Shown: positions 35,517 through 42,618 of the stretch, in pieces | Numbering within the stretch: the first letter of the stretch is position 1 | Layout of the letters: each line of letters starts with the position of its first letter | Origin: Limnobacter sp. | Lineage (GTDB): Bacteria; Pseudomonadota; Gammaproteobacteria; Burkholderiales; Burkholderiaceae_B | NCBI GenBank assembly: GCA_029866125.1 | Contig: JARWZZ010000017.1 | Span: forward strand, 1-64,000 | Length of the DNA stretch: 64,000 bases | Direction: 5' to 3' | Translations under genes and position numbers: made by a program | Notes under the pieces: generated by a model | The model's database searches: none | What the model was told of the DNA's origin: nothing | The model's input: the letters and a program-made list of their open reading frames with translations, nothing else

Positions 35517-37064
35517 ATGGATCCGAAAACAGCACAAAGAATCATTGATTGCGGCCCGCAACCAGCAAAGCCAGTAGTCAAGAAAAAGCCTTTGGCGAAA
35601 AAGCCAAGAACTGAGGTTGTGGTTCAAATGGGACCGTTTACTGACGGTAACGTATCAACCCCTGATTCTTTTGAAAACCTCAGCGGACCCAAAGAACTTC
35701 TCATAAAGCCGGATACTGGTGAAATTGGTCCATTCGACCCATCCAAACCAGTTCCTGAGAACGTAGTACGTAAGTACATCACAGTACAGGCACAAGACAA
35801 TGATGTGCCCAACGATTTACCCAAATCTGGCAGCGGTGATTACATTCTGCGTGAGTTGCCCGCTGTGGCTGTGCTGGATGCTGATCCAGACAACAATGTA
35901 ATCACACGTGTTGAGTATGTGCGCGAAAGCTACACCACCTCAACAGTGACGACACAAGACCCACCCCCCGCAGTACAAGAGGAATGCCCGCCTTGTGATT
36001 GTGATAAGCCACCAGTTTGCGAAGAACCCGTAGTTGAAGAACCTGAGTGCGAAAAGCCACCAGTTTGCGAAGAGCCCGTTGTTGAAGATCCTGAGTGCGA
36101 AAAGCCCGTTGTTCAAGAACCTGAGTGCGAAAAGCCACCAGTTTGCGAAGAACCTCCCGTGGTTCAGCCACCAGTGGTTCAGCCCCCTATCACGCAACCA
36201 CCAGTGGTTCAGCCACCCGTGCCTGAGCCGCCAGTATGCGAGGAACCACCCGCTTGTGAAGAGCCACCCGTAGTTCAGCCACCGGTGGTTCAACCTCCTA
36301 TCACTCAGCCACCTGTAGTCGAAGAGCCTGAGTGCGAAAAGCCGCCGGTTTGCGAAGAGCCTGCTGTTGAGCAGCCCGTTTGCGAGCAACCTGTTAAGTG
36401 TGAAGAAACCAAGTGTGAAGAAACACTTGATGCAAACAACGACATGGCGAGCACCAAACAAAACACAGCGGTCACCATTGACGTGTTAAAAAACGACGAA
36501 GGTTGTGACCCCTTGTGCATCACTTCAGCGCATGCCGACAACGGGTTGGTTGAAATAATGGATGGCAAGTTGGTCTACACACCGAAGGCCGGTTTCCACG
36601 GCAACGATGTAATCAACTACACCATTTCTGATCATGGCTGTTTGACGGACGATGCCAATGTGTTTGTTAACGTCACCAAAGAAACCACACCCACAGCACC
36701 TGTTGTAGAAGCGCCAAAGTGCGAAGAGCCAGTGGTGCAAGAATGCGTGAAAGCAGACGAAGACTGTGTCAAGCCCACGGAAAACTGTGAGGCCCCAGCA
36801 GAACTCGCTTGCGAACCGGAAGGTAAGCATGACTCTTCTGACAGCGTTCTTTGCTACGAAGACGTTGCTGAAACAACCATTGACTCGATCAAAGACAATA
36901 TTTTTGAACGCACTGAAAGCTTGTTGGACGAAATTTTCAGTCGTACTTCCACAGTGATGGAAAAAGTGGAATCCACTCGAAGCGCATGGACCGAAGCCCT
37001 GGACTCCTCATGGAGCAAATCAGGTGCGATTTCCGCCTGCGAAGACGTTGCCGTAGTGGCCTAA
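35517..37064 (+). CDS. Cys/Pro/Glu-rich repeat protein with Ig-like domain, candidate type I substrate
   Basis: No full-length family is recognised. The 515-residue protein has a hydrophilic N-terminus without signal peptide (1-150), a proline-, glutamate- and cysteine-rich repeat region (about 157-300; units like KPPVCEEPVVEEPECE and QPPVVQPPITQPP) and one Ig-like/cadherin-like domain of Big_9 type (about 305-388; TAVTIDVLKND...LVYTPKAGFHGNDVINYTISD). A second Cys-containing stretch (400-450) and an amphipathic C-terminus (450-515) complete it. I count about 27 cysteines. It sits between the fusion protein and TolC genes of a type I secretion locus, so it may be the cargo or a surface component; that is inference. 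GAGAGGG precedes the ATG. Confidence 0.85.
   Translation: MDPKTAQRIIDCGPQPAKPVVKKKPLAKKPRTEVVVQMGPFTDGNVSTPDSFENLSGPKELLIKPDTGEIGPFDPSKPVPENVVRKYITVQAQDNDVPNDLPKSGSGDYILRELPAVAVLDADPDNNVITRVEYVRESYTTSTVTTQDPPPAVQEECPPCDCDKPPVCEEPVVEEPECEKPPVCEEPVVEDPECEKPVVQEPECEKPPVCEEPPVVQPPVVQPPITQPPVVQPPVPEPPVCEEPPACEEPPVVQPPVVQPPITQPPVVEEPECEKPPVCEEPAVEQPVCEQPVKCEETKCEETLDANNDMASTKQNTAVTIDVLKNDEGCDPLCITSAHADNGLVEIMDGKLVYTPKAGFHGNDVINYTISDHGCLTDDANVFVNVTKETTPTAPVVEAPKCEEPVVQECVKADEDCVKPTENCEAPAELACEPEGKHDSSDSVLCYEDVAETTIDSIKDNIFERTESLLDEIFSRTSTVMEKVESTRSAWTEALDSSWSKSGAISACEDVAVVA
35985..36416 (+). repeat. Coding repeat array in the Cys/Pro-rich protein
   Basis: Imperfect in-frame repeats encode two alternating units: a Cys unit (KPPVCEEPVVEEPECE type) and a Cys-free unit (PPVVQPPVVQPPITQ type, present twice). 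The DNA units, such as GAGTGCGAAAAGCCACCAG, recur with few changes, which suggests recent expansion and likely length variation between strains. Confidence 0.8.
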
Positions 37065-37097
37065 TTTAGTACACCCTTTATCGTAGTTGATACCAAT

Positions 37098-39170
37098 ATG
37101 AAAATTCAACCTGTTCTCAAGACCCTTACCGTCTCTGTAATGTTAGCTTTGGCATGCGCATCTGGGGTAAATGCCCAAACAGAACCTGCTGCGGGTGGCA
37201 GCACTAACACTCTGATCAATAGTATCAACAAGGGTCTGGAGAACAGTCCAAAATTGGACAGTGAAATTCATGCACTTGAAGCCATGATGGAGGAAGCGAA
37301 TGTGAGCTTTAGCTTCATGCTTCCCACGGTTGACATTCGTGGCAGCGCAGGCCGCGAGCGCACAACCATCAATGAAGCAGACGCTCGCTCCTACAATGCG
37401 AACTCCTACGGCATTGAAGCACGGCAAAATCTATTCAACGGCTTCGCCTCACAAGCTCGCTACTTGAGCAGCTACTCGGAAGCGATGTCCCAGTACTACC
37501 GCGTGCTGGATGTTGCAAACCAAATTACCAAAGAAGCTGCGATTGCGCATCTGAAAGTGGCCAAGTTTCAACACTTGACTGCATTGGCTGAGCAACACGT
37601 GAAGTATCACCAAGACCTGATGGCCCGTATCGAAGAAAAAGTGGGCCAAGGCGTAAGCCGCAGTGCAGACTTGGAGCAAGCTCGCAGCCGGTACACACTG
37701 GCACTGAGCAACTTGGCCACCGAGAAGGCCAACACTTTCTCTGCCATGGCTGAATACCAGCGCGCCACAGACTCGATTTGGCCAATCAATGACAAGGGTA
37801 GCCACGTCATCGAGACCAACTTTGAAGTCGAAAACACAGAGCGCATTTTGCATGCCCTCAACAACCATTACATGTTGAAGTCTTCCAATGCGAAGCTGTA
37901 TGCTGCAAAGCACTCAGTGACGGTGGCCGAAGAGGGTTTTTATCCTCGGCTGGATTTGCGTGCAAAAAGTGACATGTACAGCAATTACTTGTCGACATTC
38001 GATGAACGTCAAATCAGCTCCGTGGACTTGCTGGCAAGTATGAACCTGTACCGGGGTGGCGCAGACAGAGCATCGCAGGCTGCCGCCATTAAACGCAAAT
38101 ACCAGTCTTTTGATCGCAAGCTGATTGTGTGCAAGGCAATTCGCCAATCCACACAAACTGCACTGTACGACGTCATGAATTTGCAGAAAAAGCTGGGTTA
38201 CTTCAAACAGCAGGCTGACTCAATTGGCAATGCACGCGCAGCCTACGAGCAACAGTACCAAATTGGCCGTCGCACCTTGCTGGACTTGCTGAATGCTGAG
38301 AATGAGTACTACCAAGCCAAACGCAATTTGATTTCAATTGAAACTGATTTGAGCGAAAGCAAGCTGAATTTACTGGCCTCCACTGGCCAACTGATTGAAT
38401 TGTTTGATGTTGAAAACCTAATTGGTGCGGATGAGCCGACTAAGCGTAGAGTTCATTTGTACAAAGATCAAATCAGCACGACGGAAGACGACTCAAGCTG
38501 CCCTGCTGAGCTGTTGAGTTTGAATAATTTCAACCTTCCTACGATTGGCTTTGACCCAGGTTTGAAATCAGTAAACAAAGACCTGATGCCCGCCTCACCG
38601 TCAGACACAGGTGCAAACGCTGAGCCCAGAGGTCCGGCCACTCCTAATGCCCCATCAGTTGAAAACACGCAGCCTGGTTCAAAGCAGCCCATTTTGGTTG
38701 CACAGGCAAATGTGCCCGGTGTGGGTGACAAGATGGTCAAGTTCACTGACCCAGCCAAAGTGTCTGGCAAACTGATCGACCAAACCAAAGCCTGGGCAAA
38801 TGCTTGGGAAGCAAGAGATATCAATCAGTACGTGAACTTTTATGCCACGGACTTCAAACCCGAAGACGGCGGCACCTACGATTTGTGGGTGAGTCAGCGT
38901 CGTAACAGGATTGCAGCATCACGTGACATCGAAGTGAAATTGACTGAAATTCAAGTGATCCCATCTTTTGATGAGCCCGATGTGTTTGAAACCACATTCA
39001 TCCAGAACTTCAAATCGAAGAACTACCGTGAGCGTTCAAGAAAGGTTCTGACTTGGAAAGCGAAAAGCAATGGCACCTGGCAAATCATTCGTGAACAAAA
39101 CCTGCCTGAGAATACAGTCATGAGGCAAGCCAAATCTGACTTGGCCATGGGAAAAATGGCTCAGCAATAA
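37098..39170 (+). CDS. TolC-family outer membrane protein with C-terminal NTF2-like domain
   Basis: The 690-residue protein starts with a Sec signal peptide (about residues 1-26, ending NAQ) and a TolC/OEP domain (about 30-455; two repeats of long helices, ARQNLFNGFASQ and SMNLYRGGADRASQ strands). This is the outer-membrane channel of the type I system. A Pro/Ser-rich linker (about 460-550) leads to an extra domain at about 554-675 with an NTF2/SnoaL-like, Cds6-like pattern (AWANAWEARDINQYVNFY; WVSQRRNRIAASRDIEV; NGTWQIIREQ). Ordinary TolC proteins end near 450-490 residues. It follows the Cys-rich protein gene by 33 bases. Confidence 0.9.
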   Translation: MKIQPVLKTLTVSVMLALACASGVNAQTEPAAGGSTNTLINSINKGLENSPKLDSEIHALEAMMEEANVSFSFMLPTVDIRGSAGRERTTINEADARSYNANSYGIEARQNLFNGFASQARYLSSYSEAMSQYYRVLDVANQITKEAAIAHLKVAKFQHLTALAEQHVKYHQDLMARIEEKVGQGVSRSADLEQARSRYTLALSNLATEKANTFSAMAEYQRATDSIWPINDKGSHVIETNFEVENTERILHALNNHYMLKSSNAKLYAAKHSVTVAEEGFYPRLDLRAKSDMYSNYLSTFDERQISSVDLLASMNLYRGGADRASQAAAIKRKYQSFDRKLIVCKAIRQSTQTALYDVMNLQKKLGYFKQQADSIGNARAAYEQQYQIGRRTLLDLLNAENEYYQAKRNLISIETDLSESKLNLLASTGQLIELFDVENLIGADEPTKRRVHLYKDQISTTEDDSSCPAELLSLNNFNLPTIGFDPGLKSVNKDLMPASPSDTGANAEPRGPATPNAPSVENTQPGSKQPILVAQANVPGVGDKMVKFTDPAKVSGKLIDQTKAWANAWEARDINQYVNFYATDFKPEDGGTYDLWVSQRRNRIAASRDIEVKLTEIQVIPSFDEPDVFETTFIQNFKSKNYRERSRKVLTWKAKSNGTWQIIREQNLPENTVMRQAKSDLAMGKMAQQ

Positions 39171-39211
39171 ATCCAGGCAATTGAACAGAACGAAGATGAT
39201 CGACTAGACTG

Positions 39212-39248
39212 AATCGACAGCACTCAAAAGGGTTCTGTCGATTTATTT
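39212..39248 (+). terminator. Intrinsic terminator of the type I secretion operon
   Basis: A 9-bp stem (AATCGACAG 39212-39220 with CTGTCGATT 39235-39243), a 14-base loop and a T-rich tail (ATTTATTT). It lies 41 bases after the TolC-like gene and just before the convergent asparaginase gene. Confidence 0.7.
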
Positions 39249-39250
39249 GT

Positions 39251-40528
39251 CTAGGAATTAATCATCAAAAATCTACAAGTTTCCATCACCACCACTTGAT
39301 TCAAGCTCAACCCATGAGCCTCGTGATAATGCTTCGAGCCCACCGCAGTGTTGGGCTCCATACTTTCCGGGGCAGCACTTTGGGCAGCACCCTGGGAAGC
39401 ACCGTGGGAATCATTAAGCACCAATGGCTGGGTAAAATCCTCCAAGCCCGTTAATTCCCCGCCCTTCCCCAACTGGGATTGGCTTATCCTAGACGCCCTA
39501 ACTACCCGCACACCTTGCAGCATCAATGCTTTGAGCTCGGGAATAAAACGGGAAGGAATGTTTCCATTACCCGGCGCTGCAATAATTAAAGTTATGTGGG
39601 AATAGTTGCTCGAAGGGTTTGAACCATTTGGGCTCAAAGATTCAATTCTTGCCTTGATAGAGCCTTCACGCAGATTGGGGGTGCAGTAAACAACCTCAAG
39701 TGTAAATTGTTGAAGTTGTTCATTCAATTGCGCAGCTGTGTAGTTCGGCAAGGTAATTTTTACGTCGATGGGTTTCTGGCTTGAGGATACCAAACCAGAA
39801 AACGATCCACCTTGATTCAAATAAGGTATCAAATTATTGATGCTGTGAGTTGCAGACTTAACACTCAGATTTTCAAAAGCATCAACCCCACTGGTGCTTC
39901 GCTTTTGCACCTGACTAGCGGGTGTGAACTTTCCATTCATCACCAAGCCAAAAAGCTTGGGTACATCCTTCATCGGAACCCGCTGACCGTCTACGCCTCT
40001 TGCTGCGATACTCGATGCGGCAACCAGCAACCGAACGGAATCAGCCACATTGTTTTGGGCATCAGAATGTGCAGAATCCGAAGTCAGCATGGAGCCGGTG
40101 AATACAATCGGCTTACTCAATTCTGGCAGGGTGAGTGACAAAAAGAAGAGCATGTCTTCCATGGTGTCGGTGCCATGGGTCACCAAAACCCCGTGCACAG
40201 TGGCATCTGCATTCAATTGAATCAATAATTCACGCAAGGTGAACATTTCGTTCCAAGTCAAATTCTGACTACCGATTGCGTAGGGGCTGTGAACTTCCCA
40301 AGTGATATCAGTCCGAGAATCGGACCCCACATCAGACGGTAAATCTGATCCAACACCCGAACCGCCCAATCCCAAGCGATCAGCCAATGCCTGCCCTTTT
40401 AACTCGGCAGACTGGTAATGAAATGCATCCGTTTTGAGTCCTGCAATGGTCCCACCTGTAGTAACCAGTGCAAACTTCACATGGGTGGACACAGGATCGG
40501 TGGACATGGATTCAGTACCTTGGCGCAC
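39251..40528 (-). CDS. L-asparaginase (type II fold, cytoplasmic)
   Basis: The 425-residue protein has both asparaginase threonine motifs: TTGGTIAG near residue 23 and THGTDTMED around residue 117, with TGSM and the AAPGNGNIP segment of the C-terminal domain. It should convert Asn to Asp and ammonia. No signal peptide is present. It is longer than typical enzymes (about 330-350) because of a Gly/Ser/Asp-rich insert after the first motif and a Ser/Ala/Gln-rich insert near the C-terminus. The GTG start at 40526-40528 is supported by AGGAG 8 bases upstream; ATG at 40507 is the alternative. It follows rmuC by 17 bases. Confidence 0.87.
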   Translation of the reverse strand: MRQGTESMSTDPVSTHVKFALVTTGGTIAGLKTDAFHYQSAELKGQALADRLGLGGSGVGSDLPSDVGSDSRTDITWEVHSPYAIGSQNLTWNEMFTLRELLIQLNADATVHGVLVTHGTDTMEDMLFFLSLTLPELSKPIVFTGSMLTSDSAHSDAQNNVADSVRLLVAASSIAARGVDGQRVPMKDVPKLFGLVMNGKFTPASQVQKRSTSGVDAFENLSVKSATHSINNLIPYLNQGGSFSGLVSSSQKPIDVKITLPNYTAAQLNEQLQQFTLEVVYCTPNLREGSIKARIESLSPNGSNPSSNYSHITLIIAAPGNGNIPSRFIPELKALMLQGVRVVRASRISQSQLGKGGELTGLEDFTQPLVLNDSHGASQGAAQSAAPESMEPNTAVGSKHYHEAHGLSLNQVVVMETCRFLMINS

Positions 40529-40545
40529 TCTGACTACTCCTGAAA

Positions 40546-42045
40546 TCAGGTTTTGGGTTCGTCTTCAATGTCATCGGCATCGAATGCCTCTTCAACCAAA
40601 TCGGCAAGCCCAAGCAATTGAACAGACTGTGCATCGGGAAGCTCATCCACGCTTTTTAGCTTGCGTTGCATCACGCGGCTGCGGGTTTCTGCCGCCTCCA
40701 GATTTTTTGCGGCGCGTGCCAGCGTGTCTTTGGTTTTGGCAAGAATATCGCCAAATTTGCCGAATTCAGTTTTAACTGCACTCAGCACTTGCCACACCTC
40801 GCTGGAGCGTTTTTCAAGTGCCAGTGTCTTGAAGCCCAGTTGCAGGGCATTCAACACTGTGTTTAGGGTAACCGGGCCTGCAACCGTGACCCGGTGCACA
40901 CGCTGAAGCTCATCCACCAAGCCTGGGCGCTTAACCACCTCTGCATACAAGCCTTCGGTGGGTAAAAACAAAATGCCGAAGTCGGTGGTGTGTGGCGGTG
41001 ACAAGTATTTTTCTGCAATGGTTTTGGCTTCATTGCGTACGGCGTTTTCCAAGGCTTTGCCTTCGAGGGCCACTGCATCTGCATCTGCACGGTCAAAGGC
41101 TTCCAACAGGCGCTCGTATTGCTCTTTTGGAAACTTGGAGTCGATGGGCAACCAACACGGTTTGTCATCGTCAGATCGACCGGGCAATTTGATTGCAAAT
41201 TCAACCATGTGGCTGCTGCCAGGCACTGTCTTGACGTTGCGGTCAAACTGCGAGGGGGTTAGCACTTGCTCCAACAAAGCTTGCAGCTGTATTTCGCCCC
41301 AAGTTCCGCGAGTTTTCACATTGGTGAGTACGCGTTTTAAATCGCCCACGCCAGTGGCCAAGGTTTGCATTTCGCCAAGGCCGCGATAAACCTGCTCCAA
41401 TCGCTCGCTGACTTGTTTGAAAGATTCGCCCAGTCGCTGTTCCAGGCTGGCATGCAGCTTTTCATCAACGGTGCGGCGCATTTCCTCAAGCTTGACGCTG
41501 TTGTCGGCTTGCATTTCCTTGAGCTTGGTGTCGACCACTTCGCGGATTTGGGTCAGTTCTTGCGCCAGCAGCGTGTTGGAGCGGTGCAAAACATCTGCAA
41601 ACTGATTGAGCTTTTCAGATTGAATTTGATTGCCTTGCGCAAACTGAGTCATCAGCAATTGCTGCAATTGGGTTTGTACCTGCTGGCCCTCGCTGCGGAA
41701 CGTGCTGAGGTTGTCTTGCAGGGTTTTGGTTTGCAGGGTGTTGCGTTGCTCAACATCTTGCCCCAGCAATCGGAATTGTTTGGACAATTCATCTTGCTGA
41801 AACTTCAAATTGTGCTGGCTTTGGCTCAATTGATTTTGGTTCTCAGCCAATGTTTCAAGCTTACTCAACAACAAGGCCTGGGCTGTCTCTTGTAACCGCC
41901 GGGCCTCATCTTGAGCTTGTAAAGCTTCAGCTGAAAGTCCTGAACCATCGCGGCTGCGAAGCACCGACCACAATTGCACGCCCAGCACGAGAATAGTCAA
42001 ACCGATGGATACAAATAGCAAAATGTGTGACTGCTCGGCCATCAT
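40546..42045 (-). CDS. rmuC: DNA recombination protein RmuC
   Basis: RmuC limits DNA inversions and is a membrane-anchored nuclease-fold protein of uncertain mechanism. The 499-residue protein has an N-terminal membrane helix (about residues 8-27), a long coiled coil (about 40-215) and the RmuC domain (about 225-450), with TRGTWGEIQLQALLEQVL, WLPIDSKFPKEQYERLL and ILFLPTEGLYAEV. An acidic tail follows. Its start overlaps the globin stop (ATGATGG), so the two are coupled. Confidence 0.94.
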   Translation of the reverse strand: MMAEQSHILLFVSIGLTILVLGVQLWSVLRSRDGSGLSAEALQAQDEARRLQETAQALLLSKLETLAENQNQLSQSQHNLKFQQDELSKQFRLLGQDVEQRNTLQTKTLQDNLSTFRSEGQQVQTQLQQLLMTQFAQGNQIQSEKLNQFADVLHRSNTLLAQELTQIREVVDTKLKEMQADNSVKLEEMRRTVDEKLHASLEQRLGESFKQVSERLEQVYRGLGEMQTLATGVGDLKRVLTNVKTRGTWGEIQLQALLEQVLTPSQFDRNVKTVPGSSHMVEFAIKLPGRSDDDKPCWLPIDSKFPKEQYERLLEAFDRADADAVALEGKALENAVRNEAKTIAEKYLSPPHTTDFGILFLPTEGLYAEVVKRPGLVDELQRVHRVTVAGPVTLNTVLNALQLGFKTLALEKRSSEVWQVLSAVKTEFGKFGDILAKTKDTLARAAKNLEAAETRSRVMQRKLKSVDELPDAQSVQLLGLADLVEEAFDADDIEDEPKT

Positions 42046-42545
42046 TCCTGCGCCCCATCATTGCCACCCATGTTTAATCCGCCAATACTGAGTTTGCTTT
42101 TCAGCGCGGAGTTGCTACCGGGTGGGTCGGCTTGGTTACGCATAAAATCAGCGGTGCGGAAGAATGACAACATAAGCCCTTCAACCAAGCGGTCGGGCAA
42201 ATTCATTTGCTTTAATGCGTGGGCCATGCACAAAAGCCACTGGTCGCGGTCTTCAGAAGCAATGGCGAAAGGCATGTGGCGCATTCTAAGCCGTGGGTGA
42301 CCAAACTTGGATTGATACAGGTCTGGACCACCCATCCAACCGGAGAGGAACCAGAAAAGTTTGTCGCGCGCGCCATTCAGGTGCGGGGGGTGTAGGTCCC
42401 GAATACGTTTGTAATCGGGGTTGGTTTCCATGACATCATAAAAATGATCCACCAATTTGCGGACATTGGCCAGGCGTTCTTCCTCGCTGGCACCAAACAA
42501 TTCAAAGGGTGCAACTGGCGTATCTTGATTTTTGGAGTCGGACAT
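42042..42545 (-). CDS. Truncated hemoglobin, group II
   Basis: The 167-residue protein has a 2/2 globin core (about residues 15-135): FELFGASEE, LVDHFYDVMETNP, the KLFWFLSGWMGGPDLYQSKFGHPRLRMRHMPF region (given here in parts: FWFLSGWMGGP and YQSKFGHPRLRMRHMPF) and DQWLLCMAHAL. The HPRLRMRH segment with the proximal His and the CD/G8 Trp are typical of group II (trHbO). Likely roles are O2/NO binding or redox chemistry. An unusual flexible C-terminal tail of about 30 residues follows. Its end overlaps rmuC. Confidence 0.9.
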   Translation of the reverse strand: MSDSKNQDTPVAPFELFGASEEERLANVRKLVDHFYDVMETNPDYKRIRDLHPPHLNGARDKLFWFLSGWMGGPDLYQSKFGHPRLRMRHMPFAIASEDRDQWLLCMAHALKQMNLPDRLVEGLMLSFFRTADFMRNQADPPGSNSALKSKLSIGGLNMGGNDGAQE

Positions 42546-42618
42546 GTGGTTCTGCTAATCGGGTGTGACTGAGGTTTTTGCGGCTATTGCCGCAATTACC
42601 CCCTATTGTAGAGCCAGT

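Noticed and set aside
35940..36461. Minus-strand open frame opposite the Cys/Pro repeat region
   Set aside because: Low-complexity mirror of the repeats (Trp/Leu/Arg-rich), no independent coding evidence.
42573..42596. Hairpin TTGCGGC/GCCGCAA between the FtsX-type permease and globin genes
   Set aside because: No T run follows on the minus strand, so it is not a convincing terminator for the permease.
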